Shown here piece by piece: positions 17,299 to 26,489 of a DNA stretch of 64,000 nt. How positions within the stretch are numbered: the first letter of the stretch is position 1; the number at the start of each line of letters is the position of its first letter. Origin of the DNA: Streptomyces sp. 549 (lineage in GTDB: Bacteria > Actinomycetota > Actinomycetes > Streptomycetales > Streptomycetaceae); assembly GCF_030124175.1 (NCBI RefSeq), contig NZ_JASKMT010000001.1, forward strand, positions 310,001-374,000, written 5' to 3'. The notes under the pieces are model-generated. The model was not told the DNA's origin and searched no databases. It saw nothing but the letters and a program-made list of their open reading frames with translations. The position numbers and the translations under genes are program-made.

Positions 17299-18456
17299 AT
17301 GCTCCACAGACGCAGTGTGATCGCCTCGGCAGCCGTCGCGATCGCCGCACTCGGTATCACCACGCTGCCCGCCACCGCGGGCGCGCTGGAGGCACCGCAG
17401 GCACCCGCAGCCAAGGCCACGGCGAAGATGCCCGCCGAGATGCTCAAGGCCATGGAACGCGACCTCGGCCTCACCCCGGCCCAGGTCGAGAGCCGGGTGG
17501 CCAACGAGGCGAAGGCCGGCAAGCTGGCCCCCGCCCTCGCCAAGGACCTCGGAAGCCGCTACGGCGGCGCCTGGGTAGCGGGTGAGACCGCACAGCTCGT
17601 CGTCGCCACCACCGACAGCGGCCAGGCCGCCGCCATCGAGCGCAGTGGCGCCACCGCCAAGGTCGTCGACCACAGCCTGAAGTCGCTGGACGCGGCGATA
17701 GCCAAGCTGGACCGCGCCGCGGCGAAGCAGAACTCCCAGGCCGCCTCGCTGTGGTACGTGGACGTCAAGTCCAACAGCGTCGTGGTCCGCTCCGCGACAC
17801 CCGCCAAGGCGGAGAAGCTGGTCGCCGCCAGCGGCGTCGACGCCGACGCGGTGCGCATCGTCAAGTCCGACGAGCAGTACCGCACCTTCTACGACCTGGT
17901 CGGCGGCCAGGCGTACTACATCAACAACTCCGGCCGCTGCTCCATCGGCTTCTCGGTCCGCCGCGGCACCACCCCGGGCTACGCCACGGCCGGCCACTGC
18001 GGCCGGGCGGGCAACGCCACCCAGGGCTTCAACCGGGTCGCCCAGGGCACCTTCCAGGCCTCCTGGTTCCCCGGCCGTGACATGGCCTGGGTCGCCGTCA
18101 ACAGCAACTGGACCCCGACTCCCCGCGTCCAGGGCGCCAGCGCCACGGTGGCCGGCTCCACCCAGGCGCCCGTGGGCTCCTCGGTGTGCCGTTCCGGCTC
18201 GACCACCGGCTGGCACTGCGGAACCATCCAGCAGCACAACACCAGCGTCACCTACCCGCAGGGCACCATCTCCGGGGTCACCCGGACCAGTGTGTGCGCC
18301 GAGCCCGGTGACTCCGGCGGCTCCTACATCTCCGGACGCCAGGCCCAGGGCGTGACCTCCGGTGGATCCGGCAACTGCCGCACCGGTGGCACCACGTTCT
18401 ACCAGCCGATCAACCCGATCCTGTCGCAGTACGGGCTCACCCTCGTGACCGGCTGA
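17299..18456 (+). CDS. Secreted chymotrypsin-like serine protease (S1, streptogrisin type)
   Basis: 385 aa preproenzyme. A signal peptide (about 1-30, ending near PATAGALE) is followed by an alpha-lytic-protease-type propeptide (to about 200) and a mature domain of about 185 residues, the size of streptogrisins A and B. The catalytic triad is His233 (TAGHC), Asp261 (RDMAW) and Ser339 (GDSGGS). Four cysteines flanking the active-site regions fit the family's disulfides. There is no C-terminal chitin-binding domain. The start ATG is preceded by AGGAG. A 20-bp perfect terminator follows. Confidence 0.93.
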   Translation: MLHRRSVIASAAVAIAALGITTLPATAGALEAPQAPAAKATAKMPAEMLKAMERDLGLTPAQVESRVANEAKAGKLAPALAKDLGSRYGGAWVAGETAQLVVATTDSGQAAAIERSGATAKVVDHSLKSLDAAIAKLDRAAAKQNSQAASLWYVDVKSNSVVVRSATPAKAEKLVAASGVDADAVRIVKSDEQYRTFYDLVGGQAYYINNSGRCSIGFSVRRGTTPGYATAGHCGRAGNATQGFNRVAQGTFQASWFPGRDMAWVAVNSNWTPTPRVQGASATVAGSTQAPVGSSVCRSGSTTGWHCGTIQQHNTSVTYPQGTISGVTRTSVCAEPGDSGGSYISGRQAQGVTSGGSGNCRTGGTTFYQPINPILSQYGLTLVTG

Positions 18457-18471
18457 CCCACCCCGCCCAAG

Positions 18472-18517
18472 GCCGGTGGCCCGTCGCGATCCTCACCGAT
18501 CGCGACGGGCCACCGGC
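18472..18517 (+). terminator. Very strong terminator, 20-bp perfect stem
   Basis: Arms 18472-18491 and 18498-18517 are exact reverse complements with a 6-base loop (CTCACC), directly after the protease gene. Confidence 0.92.
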
Positions 18518-18585
18518 GCGTCCGGGCGCCGACGGGCCCCGGCGGCCGGGCCCACACTCCGCCGGGCAGCCCTTAGGGTCGGGGC

Positions 18586-19377
18586 ATGACGGTCGGATCA
18601 CTCCTGCGCGGGTGGCGGCAGCGCGCGGGCATCAGCCAGCTGGAACTGGCCCTGCGCGCCGACTCCTCCGCCCGGCACCTCAGCTTCGTCGAGACCGGGC
18701 GGGCCCGCCCGGGGCGCGACCTGCTGCTGCGCCTCGCCGGCCACCTCGACGTGCCGGTACGGGAACGCAACGCGCTGCTGCTGGCCGCCGGTTACGCGCC
18801 GCACTACCCGCAGACCCCGCTGGACGACCCCGCGATGGACGGCCTGCGCGACGGCCTGGAGCGCATGGTGGCCGGCCACGAACCGCACCCGGCCGTGGTG
18901 CTGGACGGCACCTACACCGTGGTCGCCGCCAACCGGGCCGTCTCGCTGCTGCTGGACGGCGTGGACCCGCAGCTGCTGACCCCGCCGCTGAACGCCATGC
19001 GGCTCACCCTGCATCCCAGGGGCATGGCGCCGCGCATCCGCAACCACCGGCAGTGGCGCGGGCACCTGCTCTCCCAGATGGAACGGCAGCTCGCCCTGGT
19101 CCGGCACCCCCCGCTGGCCGCACTGTACGAGGAGGTCGCCGGCTATCCGCCGCCGCCCGGCCTGCCCAGGGACGAACCGGCCGGCGAGCGGGCCGCGTTC
19201 GCGCTGCCCCTGCTGCTGGATCACGACGGGCGGACGCTGTCGTTCCTGTCCACCGTCGCCACGTTCAACACCCCGGCCGACGTGACCGTCTCGGAACTGG
19301 CGGTCGAGACCTTCCTGCCCGCCGACCGGGCCACCGCCGACGTACTGCACGCACGTGCCGCCGAGCGGGACGGCTGA
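18586..19377 (+). CDS. Xre regulator with MmyB-like ligand-binding domain
   Basis: 263 aa. An N-terminal Xre helix-turn-helix (LLRGWRQRAGISQLELALRADSSARHLSFVETGRA, in parts) is followed by the MmyB-type PAS-like domain with MDGLRDGLERMVAGHEPHPAVVLD and the NHRQWRGHLL block. Related regulators usually sit next to, and control, an oxidoreductase gene; no such partner is adjacent here. ATG 18586 starts 69 bases after the protease terminator. It converges on the membrane phosphatase gene. Confidence 0.88.
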   Translation: MTVGSLLRGWRQRAGISQLELALRADSSARHLSFVETGRARPGRDLLLRLAGHLDVPVRERNALLLAAGYAPHYPQTPLDDPAMDGLRDGLERMVAGHEPHPAVVLDGTYTVVAANRAVSLLLDGVDPQLLTPPLNAMRLTLHPRGMAPRIRNHRQWRGHLLSQMERQLALVRHPPLAALYEEVAGYPPPPGLPRDEPAGERAAFALPLLLDHDGRTLSFLSTVATFNTPADVTVSELAVETFLPADRATADVLHARAAERDG

Positions 19378-19394
19378 CGCCGGACGGCAGCCGC

Positions 19395-21458
19395 TCAACC
19401 CGACCGGTCCAGCCAGCGGGCCAGCAGGCGGTGGACCTCCTCGGCGCCGACCGGCTCGGCCTCAGGGGCGGGCAGCTCCCGCGGGAACAGCAGGAACGCC
19501 TCGGACTGTTCCCCGCCGAGGCCGCCGTGCGAGCCGACCTGCTCCTCGAAGGCGTGCACCTCGCCGGTGACGGGGTCGACCGCCGAGTTCACCATGATGT
19601 CGGCCGCGTTGCCGAAGCCCGACGTGCGTCGCACGGCGGCCGCCGCGCGCGGGCCGAAGGGCGCCAGCGGGTCGTCACCGACGACCTTGCCCGTCGCCAG
19701 GCGGTGTTCGGCCCCCCGCGCCCCGAGCACCAGCGGGCCGTGCTCGGCACTGTCCACGAGCACGAAGCCGATACCGGGATGGTCGGCCAGGGCCGCGAGC
19801 AGCGCCGGGTGCAGCGCGTCGATCTCCTCCCGGCAGGCGCGGCCGGGGATGCCGGGGAACGAGACCAGCCCCAGGTTGCCCGAGCCGAGCACCACCGGAC
19901 CGGGCGGGCGGGGGTGCCGGGTCTCCTCACCGGGACCGTCCTCCGGCCGGTGCAGCGCCGCGCGCGCGGCGGCCCGCGCCTCGCTGTCGCTCGCCGTGTG
20001 CCGGGCGCGGCGCCGCACCGGCAGCCCGGACGCGGCCCGCACCAGGTCCTCCAGAGTGAGGCCGTAGCGTCCGGTGAACGTCGGCCCGGTGCTCTGGCCG
20101 TGGTCGGACAGCAGCACCACCCGGTAAGGACGCGGCGCCCGGCGGGCCGCGCCGAGCAGCAGCGCCACCGAGCGGTCCAGGCTGCCCAGGACCTGCCGGG
20201 CGTCGGTGCTGCGCGGCCCGGAGTGGTGGGCCACCTCGTCGTAGCCGACGAGGTCGGCGTAGACGGCCGTCCGCCCGGACAGCATGTCGCCGATGACCGC
20301 GGCGACCACCACGTCCCGCTCGACGACCGTCGCGAAGGCCCGGATCAGCGGGTAGAGGCCGCCCCTGCCCACCCGGGGGCGGTCTCCCCGGATCCGCGAG
20401 CGCAGGGACTGGCAGAGTTCCCTGACCACTTCCGCCACGAACGACACGGCGGTGCGGGTCGCGTTGGCGGGGTCGCTGAAGTAAGCGAAGTACCCCGCCC
20501 GGGAACGCTGGTGCCGTCCCCGGCGCGCGGCCACCGACAGCACCAGCGCGAGCTGGTCGGCCCCGCCGCTGAACAAATTTCCGCGGCTGGCACCGTCCCC
20601 GGCGAGCAGCCCGCGCTGCCCGGTCCTGGCCTGCGCCCGGCGCTGCAGCTCGGCCGCGGCGGAGGGCCGGTTGCTGATGACCACCTCGCCGGTCGGCTTC
20701 TCGTACCAGCGGAACGCCGGCACGTCCGCGCAGCTGCCGTGCAGGATGCCGAGCTGGCTGGCGGCGGTCTGGCTGCTCCAGTCGGTGTGCCAGGCGGTCA
20801 GCCGGTGGGTGCTGCCGAGCAGCGCGGCGACGGCCGGCATGAGCGGTTCCGGCCCGGCGAGCGCCTCCCGCAGGACGCGGTGGCCGACCCCGTCGAGCTG
20901 GAGGAAGACGGTGCCGGGGCCGGGCCGGGTCGACTCGCGGCCCGTGCGGCGGCGGCGCCGGTCGGCCAGCCGCGCCAGGCGCCGCTGGTACGCCTCGTCG
21001 TCGCGGACCGCGAGAAAGGTGCTGGTGGCGGAGGACGCCGCAGACATGACCGCGGCCACCACCACGGCGGTGCGCGGATCGGCCTCGCCCCGCCCGGGGA
21101 TGGCGCTCAGGGCGACCAGCAGCAGAGAGCCGTTGAGGAAGAAGACCAGCAGGCCGAGTACCAGCGCCGGGACGAGCAGCAGGGCCCGGACGACGAAAGG
21201 CCACACCAGCGCGCTCAGGACGCCGAACACCCCGGCGCCCAGCGCCGCGGTCAGCCCGATCCGGGTGACGCTGTCCCCGGCGGCGGACTGCAGGCGGAAG
21301 TCGGGCAGCACGGCGGCCAGCAGCAGCATCGTCGCCGTGGCGACGCCCCACACGGCCAGCACCCGCAGTGCGGCGGCGCCGCGGTGGCACCAGGCCGGTC
21401 TGCGCGTCGGCACCGGCGCGCTCCTCTCTCCCCTCGGCGGCCGTGTGGCCACCCGCAC
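19395..21458 (-). CDS. Membrane protein: phage-holin-like N-terminus fused to alkaline-phosphatase-superfamily domain
   Basis: 687 aa. Three to four hydrophobic segments (about 28-150) resemble the 4TMS phage-holin-like family. They are followed by a cytoplasmic or exported domain of the alkaline phosphatase/phosphodiesterase superfamily: GTVFLQLDGVGH supplies the first metal aspartate, DLVGYDEVAHHSG and LLSDHGQS supply further metal ligands, and GNLGLVSFPG and SHGGLGGEQS occur near the end. The usual Thr/Ser nucleophile region is WSSQTAASQ. Domain order fits a conserved actinobacterial family of unknown substrate; lipid head-group chemistry is one guess. The start (GTG 21458) is uncertain. 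Confidence 0.75.
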   Translation of the reverse strand: MRVATRPPRGERSAPVPTRRPAWCHRGAAALRVLAVWGVATATMLLLAAVLPDFRLQSAAGDSVTRIGLTAALGAGVFGVLSALVWPFVVRALLLVPALVLGLLVFFLNGSLLLVALSAIPGRGEADPRTAVVVAAVMSAASSATSTFLAVRDDEAYQRRLARLADRRRRRTGRESTRPGPGTVFLQLDGVGHRVLREALAGPEPLMPAVAALLGSTHRLTAWHTDWSSQTAASQLGILHGSCADVPAFRWYEKPTGEVVISNRPSAAAELQRRAQARTGQRGLLAGDGASRGNLFSGGADQLALVLSVAARRGRHQRSRAGYFAYFSDPANATRTAVSFVAEVVRELCQSLRSRIRGDRPRVGRGGLYPLIRAFATVVERDVVVAAVIGDMLSGRTAVYADLVGYDEVAHHSGPRSTDARQVLGSLDRSVALLLGAARRAPRPYRVVLLSDHGQSTGPTFTGRYGLTLEDLVRAASGLPVRRRARHTASDSEARAAARAALHRPEDGPGEETRHPRPPGPVVLGSGNLGLVSFPGIPGRACREEIDALHPALLAALADHPGIGFVLVDSAEHGPLVLGARGAEHRLATGKVVGDDPLAPFGPRAAAAVRRTSGFGNAADIMVNSAVDPVTGEVHAFEEQVGSHGGLGGEQSEAFLLFPRELPAPEAEPVGAEEVHRLLARWLDRSG

Positions 21459-21587
21459 CCCTCGCCCTCACCCTCGCACAGCGGTCACCGCCCCGCCCTT
21501 GCCCCCCGGCGGGCCGGTGCGCGCGGCCGGTGCGCGGGGAGACAGCCGTAGGCTTTCGAGCAGCGGCCGACGAAGCGGAGGACCGAC

Positions 21588-22364
21588 GTGCCGGTGGACA
21601 TCACCTGGTGGGGGCATGCGACGGCGAGTGTGCACGACTCCGGCGTGACGGTGCTGACCGATCCGCTGTTCGCCCGTCGGTTGGCCCACCTGCGGCGGAG
21701 GCGCGGCGCGCTGCCGGACGACGCGGCGGTCCGGGCCGACGTGGTGGTCGTCTCCCATCTGCACGCCGACCACCTGCACCTCCCGTCGCTGGCGAGGCTG
21801 GCCGAGGGCACCGTGCTGCTGGTGCCGCGCGGCGCGCCGGACCGGGTGGCGGGGCTGCGCGAGCTGGCCGCCCGGCTGGATCTGCGGGAGGTCGCGCCGG
21901 GAGACCGGGTCGCCTTGGGGCCGGTGGCGCTGCGGGCCGTGCCCGCAGCGCACGACGGCCGCCGACTGCCGTGGGGCCCGCGCGGGGTGCCCGCCCTGGG
22001 CTACGTGGTGGAAGGCGCCGCCCGGACGTACTTCGCGGGTGACACCGCGCTGTTCGACACGATGGCCGAGGAGGTCGGGCCGGTCGACGTGGCGCTGCTG
22101 CCGGTCGGCGGCTGGGGCCCGTTCCTCGGGCCCGGCCACCTCGACGCCCGCCGGGCGGCGGAGGCGCTGGTGCGGCTCGGCCCCTCCCACGCGGTGCCGG
22201 TGCACTACGGCACGTACTGGCCCGTCGGCATGGACGCGGTGCGTCCGCACGAGTTCCACTCCCCCGGTGACGAGTTCGCCCGGTGGGCGGCGCGGCTGGC
22301 CTGCCGGGTGCGGGTGGCCACGCCCGGCCACGGTGAACGGGTACGTCTGGCGGCGGCGCGGTGA
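21588..22364 (+). CDS. MBL-fold metallo-hydrolase (UlaG-like)
   Basis: 258 aa. The metal-binding motif is SHLHADHLH (His57, His59, Asp61, His62). WWGHATASV at the N-terminus and YFAGDTALFD and VPVHYGTYW later supply the other ligands of the UlaG/NAPE-PLD-like branch. Substrate unknown. GTG 21588 follows GCGGAGGA. It overlaps the DedA gene by four bases (GTGA), so they form a two-gene operon. Confidence 0.85.
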   Translation: MPVDITWWGHATASVHDSGVTVLTDPLFARRLAHLRRRRGALPDDAAVRADVVVVSHLHADHLHLPSLARLAEGTVLLVPRGAPDRVAGLRELAARLDLREVAPGDRVALGPVALRAVPAAHDGRRLPWGPRGVPALGYVVEGAARTYFAGDTALFDTMAEEVGPVDVALLPVGGWGPFLGPGHLDARRAAEALVRLGPSHAVPVHYGTYWPVGMDAVRPHEFHSPGDEFARWAARLACRVRVATPGHGERVRLAAAR

Positions 22365-23053
22365 GCGCGGCGTCCAGCGCGGTCGTGCACGCCCTCGCCG
22401 CACCGGCCGGGCTGCCGGGGTGGGACGCGCTGCCGGGCCTGTCGTCCGTCGGCGCCCCCGAGGTGGTCGGCTATCCGTCGCTGTTCGTCCTGGTCCTGTT
22501 CGGCTCGCTGGTTCCCGTGGTGCCCACCGGCGCCCTGGTGAGCGGCGCGGCGGTGGTGGCGGTGCACGCGGACACGCCGGTGCTGTCGCTGCTGGGCGTG
22601 CTGGCGGTCGGCGCGCTGGCGGCGTTCTGCGGCGATCTGGTGCTGTACGCGCTGGCCGGCGCCGGGCTGCGGGGGCGGGGCAGCGGGCCGCGGTGGCTGG
22701 GCGCGCTGCGGGCCCGCGCGGCGCCGGAGCGGCTGGCGCGGGCCCGACGCGGACTGCACGAGCACGGGGTGACGGTGCTGGTGGTGTCCCGCCTGGTGCC
22801 GGCGGGCCGGATCCCGGTGATGCTGGCCTGCCTGCTGGGAGGGCTGCCGCTGTCCCGGTTCGCGCGGGGTGCGGCCCCGGCCGGACTGGCGTGGGCGCTG
22901 GCGTACGGCGTGGTCGGCATCGTCGGCGGGACGCTGTTCCCCGAGCCGTGGCAGGGGTTGATGGCCGCGGTGCTGCTGGCGCTGCTGATCGCCGCCGGGC
23001 CCGGCCTGTACCGGTACCTGCGGCGCACGCCCGGCGGTGAGGCGCCCGGCTGA
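22361..23053 (+). CDS. DedA family membrane protein
   Basis: 230 aa with about five hydrophobic segments. The family core is visible: PVVPTGALVSGAA near the N-terminus, and SRLVPAGRIPVMLACLLGG, corresponding to the conserved R-x-x-P-x-x-R re-entrant block. DedA proteins act as lipid scramblases or flippases, for undecaprenyl phosphate and for phosphatidylethanolamine in different family members. Coupling to an MBL hydrolase by GTGA overlap suggests a joint membrane-lipid or envelope function. Confidence 0.85.
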   Translation: MSAASSAVVHALAAPAGLPGWDALPGLSSVGAPEVVGYPSLFVLVLFGSLVPVVPTGALVSGAAVVAVHADTPVLSLLGVLAVGALAAFCGDLVLYALAGAGLRGRGSGPRWLGALRARAAPERLARARRGLHEHGVTVLVVSRLVPAGRIPVMLACLLGGLPLSRFARGAAPAGLAWALAYGVVGIVGGTLFPEPWQGLMAAVLLALLIAAGPGLYRYLRRTPGGEAPG

Positions 23054-23105
23054 GGGCGGGGCGCCTCACGGCGGGAGGCGGAGTCGGGTCGGCTGCGGAC
23101 GGCGC

Positions 23106-24275
23106 TCAGCCGGGGTCGAGGGTGCGGGAGCCGCCGACGGGCAGGTCCCACAGGTCCTCGCGCGGGCGGCCCGCCGCGGCCCATGCCCGCCGTACCCGGT
23201 GCAGCGGTTCCAGCGGGGGTTCCGACGACAGCAGGAACGTGCCCCAGTGCATGGGGGCCATGCGCCGGGCGCCGAGGTCCAGGCAGGCCTGGACGGCCTC
23301 CTCGGGGTCGGTGTGGACCGGGCGCAGCCACCAGCGCGGCGCGTACGCCCCGATCGGCATCAGGGCCAGGTCGATGCCGGGCAGGCGCCGGCCGATCTCG
23401 CCGAACCAGTGGCCGTAACCGGTGTCGCCGGCGAAGTACACCTGCTGCCCCTGTGGGGCGCCCAGCACCCAGCCGCCCCACAGCGAGCGGCAGGTGTCAC
23501 CGAGGGTCCGCCGGGACCAGTGGTGGGCGGGTACGAAGGTGAAGCGGACCGGGCCGTCCGGGGAGGGCAGTTCGGCCGACTCCCACCAGTCGAGTTCGGT
23601 GACGCGGGTGAACCTGCGGCGGCGGCACCAGGCCCCCAGCCCGGCGGGCACGAACAGGGGCGTGTCGCGCGGCAGGCGGCGCAGGGTGCGCGCGTCGAGG
23701 TGGTCGTAGTGGTTGTGGGAGATCACCACGGCGTCCACCCGCGGCAGCGCCTGCCACTCCACTCCGACCGGGGTCACGCGGGCCGGGGTGCCGAGGATCT
23801 TGCGCGACCAGACCGGGTCGGTGAGCACCGTCAGCCCGCCGACGCGCAGCACCCAGCTGGCGTGACCGGCCCAGGTCGCCGACACCGTCGCGGTGCCCGG
23901 GTCGGGCAGCGGGCCCGGGTCGTAGGGCAGGCGGGACACCTCACGCAGCGCCCCGGCGCTCGGACGCATGCCCCCTTCCCTGGCCATCCGGAGGAACTGC
24001 CGCACGCCCGGGAGGGGTTGGGTGAGCCGGTCGGCGAAACTGCTTGGCCAGGTACGGAGTTCCCCGACGGGCCGCAGACCGCCCGAGAGCTCGGAGCCGG
24101 AGGGGACGGGCGGAGGCGCTGCGGGGCCGGCGTCGGCCGGGCCCGCCGAGTTGGCGTGGGCCTCGACCCGCGCCAGCGCCTCGGGGGACGCGTCGGGCAC
24201 GGCGGGTTCGTCCGGGACGTCGACGTCCGCGTGGACCGGTCGGTACGCCTGCGCCTGCTCTGCCTGTTCCGTCAT
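23106..24275 (-). CDS. NAPE-PLD-like MBL-fold hydrolase
   Basis: 389 aa. Residues 130-389 track the N-acylphosphatidylethanolamine phospholipase D family closely: TWAGHASWVL, LTDPVWS, the metal motif SHNHYDHLD (His187, His189, Asp191, His192), ELDWWES, PAHHWSRRT, FAGDTGYG, MPIGAYAPRWWL and MHWGTF. The N-terminal 60 residues are low-complexity Ala/Pro/Glu. Bacterial members probably act on lipids or lactones; NAPE hydrolysis itself is not proven from sequence. ATG 24275 overlaps the stop of the upstream PLP-fold gene (ATGA), so the two are translationally coupled. Confidence 0.85.
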   Translation of the reverse strand: MTEQAEQAQAYRPVHADVDVPDEPAVPDASPEALARVEAHANSAGPADAGPAAPPPVPSGSELSGGLRPVGELRTWPSSFADRLTQPLPGVRQFLRMAREGGMRPSAGALREVSRLPYDPGPLPDPGTATVSATWAGHASWVLRVGGLTVLTDPVWSRKILGTPARVTPVGVEWQALPRVDAVVISHNHYDHLDARTLRRLPRDTPLFVPAGLGAWCRRRRFTRVTELDWWESAELPSPDGPVRFTFVPAHHWSRRTLGDTCRSLWGGWVLGAPQGQQVYFAGDTGYGHWFGEIGRRLPGIDLALMPIGAYAPRWWLRPVHTDPEEAVQACLDLGARRMAPMHWGTFLLSSEPPLEPLHRVRRAWAAAGRPREDLWDLPVGGSRTLDPG

Positions 24276-25468
24276 GCGCGTCTCCGGTGCTCGTGGTGCG
24301 TCCGTGCGATGGGGAGGGGTGGTGCCGTCTCCGCGTCCCGCAGGAACGCGGAGAGTCCTCCCGGCACGTCCGTCTGCCCGGAAGCACCGTCCCCATACCC
24401 GGCCGGGGTGTCGTGAGGCGTGTTGGCCGTGTTGGCCGCGTACGCCGTGTAGGTGGTGGAGAGCCGGACCCGCAGCGCCCCGGGGTCGTCGCCGAAGTGG
24501 TGGCCGCCCAATGCGACGTTCCCGAGCCTGAGCAGCAGTGCGGCCTCCAGGGTCGCCGCGTCCTCCACGCCCCGCTGCTCCAGCGACGGGCGCAGCGGTT
24601 CGAGGTCGGCGTAGAGGTGGCGGCCGACGTGCGGCGGGCGGCACAGGCCGCCGGCTTCGACCACCGTCCGGCGCAGCGCGGCGGCGGCCGTGCCGTGCGC
24701 GCGTGCGGCGGCGGTGCGCCGCCGCCGGGCGGCCTGGGGCTCGGCCAGGGCCTCGGCGGCCCGCTCCGCTGTCGCGGGCACCAGCGCGGTGCCGAGGCAG
24801 TCGAGTGCCCGCCGTACCGCGGCGGTCAGCTGCTTGCCGCGGGCGGTGTCAGGGAGGCGGGCCACGGCCGCGGCCGGGCCGTCCGGGAGCAGTGCGGCCT
24901 CCAGCCCGTTCAGCACGCACACCCGGTCGGCGTCGCCGGCGGGCCCGTGCAGCATTTCGGCCGGGCTGACGGTGACGGTGTCGTGGGGCCGGTGTGAGGT
25001 GTCGCGCCAGCTCTCGTCGCTGAGGATCAGCAGTTCCTCGCCGGCCGCCGCCTCGCACACCTCGTGCAGCAGTTCGGGCGGCACGGCGGTGCCGGTCGGG
25101 TCGTCCGCGACGGACAGCAGGAGCACCCGGGGGCCCGGCCCGTCACGGCGGGCCCGGCGCAGCGTCTCCAGCAGGGCGAACGGGTCGGGCACACCCCCGC
25201 ACTCGGCGGGGGTGGGAACGCAGTGCACGGGACGGCCGAGCAGCCGGGCCGGGGCGGCGTGCCAGGCCGCGCACGGCCTGGGCAGCAGCAGCCCGCCGCG
25301 GGTGTCGGTCGCGGCGGCGAGCAGCGCCAGCAGCAGCGTTTCGGCCCCTGGCGCGGCCACCACCTGCTCGGGACGGGTGGGCAGGCCGCGCCGCCGCCAG
25401 TATCCGCCGGCCTCGTGTGCCACGGCCTGCTCCGGGCGGATGGCCTCCATGCGCCTCACTCCGTCCAC
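24272..25468 (-). CDS. Aminotransferase-fold protein lacking the PLP lysine (probable pseudoenzyme)
   Basis: 398 aa of the class I/II aminotransferase fold: GAETLLLALL (phosphate-binding region), DDPTGTAVP in place of the usual NPTG block, LSDESW (Asp151) in place of the D-x-x-Y block, and the closing GALRVRLS with the carboxylate-binding Arg. At the lysine motif (normally S-L-S-K) the sequence reads LNGLEAALLPDGP (about 186-198), so the Schiff-base lysine appears replaced by alanine (191). It may bind a ligand without catalysis. The first 40 residues of the normal fold are shortened. It is coupled by ATGA overlap to the NAPE-PLD-like gene. Confidence 0.65.
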   Translation of the reverse strand: MDGVRRMEAIRPEQAVAHEAGGYWRRRGLPTRPEQVVAAPGAETLLLALLAAATDTRGGLLLPRPCAAWHAAPARLLGRPVHCVPTPAECGGVPDPFALLETLRRARRDGPGPRVLLLSVADDPTGTAVPPELLHEVCEAAAGEELLILSDESWRDTSHRPHDTVTVSPAEMLHGPAGDADRVCVLNGLEAALLPDGPAAAVARLPDTARGKQLTAAVRRALDCLGTALVPATAERAAEALAEPQAARRRRTAAARAHGTAAAALRRTVVEAGGLCRPPHVGRHLYADLEPLRPSLEQRGVEDAATLEAALLLRLGNVALGGHHFGDDPGALRVRLSTTYTAYAANTANTPHDTPAGYGDGASGQTDVPGGLSAFLRDAETAPPLPIARTHHEHRRRA

Positions 25469-25552
25469 GTGCGGCGAACCGTCCGGTTCCTCCCGGTTCC
25501 CACTGTGGCAGAGACCGTCCGGCCCCGCCCGGGCGAGCGCGACCGGTGTGCG

Positions 25553-26311
25553 CTACGGCATCCGGTGCAGGCGGCGGAGCTGGGACTCCAGGCCGCGTCC
25601 GCGGCTGCGCACCACGCCTTCGGCCACTTCGGAGAGCTTGCGGTTGGACGCCTGCGAGAGCCGGCGCAGCAGCAGGAACGCCTCGCCTGCGTCGCACCCG
25701 GAGATGTGCATGATGATGCCGCAGGCCTGGTCGATGACCGGCCTGCGGCGCAACGCCGCGTCCAGCTGCTCAACCTGCGCGATGCGCTCCCGGTGCCGGT
25801 GGTCGCGGATGAGTTCGCTGACGGTCAGGTCGCCGAGCAACCCCATGACGCCGTCGACGGCGTCGTGCGGCGCACGCGGCCGGACGCCGTGCAGGGAGAG
25901 TGTGATCACCAGGCCGTCCCGGCCGCAGGGCAGGGTGGCGACGGACCGCAGCCCGAGGTCGAGTGCCCGCGCCCGGTAGGCGCCCCAGCGCTCCTCCTCC
26001 AGCAGGTCGCTCGAACCGACCAGCTCTCCGGTGGCCAGCGCGTCGGTGACGGGCCCGTCACCGACGCGGCGCTCGACGTCCAGTAGCGCGGAGAGGTCGG
26101 GGTGGGTGAGAGCGACGTTCTCGTTGCCGAGCGGATCGTCCTGCGCAGTGCCGTCGGACACCGTCACGGCCACCGCCCAGCAGTCCGCACTCGCCTGGGC
26201 CACGCGCTCGGCGAGCAGGGCGAGGCTGCGCGCCGTGGAGCCGCCCTCGGGCTCGTCTACACCGGCCCGGCCGGCGTCCGCGGACGGTGCACCCTGACGG
26301 TGGACAGGCAT
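25553..26311 (-). CDS. GAF-ANTAR domain transcription antitermination regulator
   Basis: 252 aa. A GAF-like sensory domain (about 25-165) is followed by a C-terminal ANTAR domain (AQVEQLDAALRRRPVIDQACGIIMHISGCDAGEAFLLLRRLSQASN, in parts), which binds paired RNA hexaloops to prevent termination. Target RNAs are not evident nearby. ATG 26311 is used; an upstream extension in frame lacks conserved residues. A candidate SigB-type promoter lies about 50 bases upstream (26362-26386). Confidence 0.85.
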   Translation of the reverse strand: MPVHRQGAPSADAGRAGVDEPEGGSTARSLALLAERVAQASADCWAVAVTVSDGTAQDDPLGNENVALTHPDLSALLDVERRVGDGPVTDALATGELVGSSDLLEEERWGAYRARALDLGLRSVATLPCGRDGLVITLSLHGVRPRAPHDAVDGVMGLLGDLTVSELIRDHRHRERIAQVEQLDAALRRRPVIDQACGIIMHISGCDAGEAFLLLRRLSQASNRKLSEVAEGVVRSRGRGLESQLRRLHRMP

Positions 26312-26361
26312 TCTGCTGATTACCTCGTATGTGGGGAGGGGGCTCGGTGACGGAGTGACAT

Positions 26362-26386
26362 ATGCCCTCCCCTTCACACACAAAAC
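26362..26386 (-). promoter_or_regulatory. Candidate SigB-type promoter for the ANTAR gene
   Basis: On the minus strand GTTTT (26386-26382), 14 bases, then GGGCAT (26367-26362). This is one mismatch from the Streptomyces SigB consensus GNNT-N14-16-GGGTAC/T. Confidence 0.5.
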
Positions 26387-26489
26387 GAACAGATTCTCGG
26401 CCGTCCGGTGCGGGCGGCGCGGCACAGGCCCGTGGCCGGATGGCGCGGGAGGGCAACCGGCGGCCGCCGCGCGGCGCTAGGTTGGGGGC

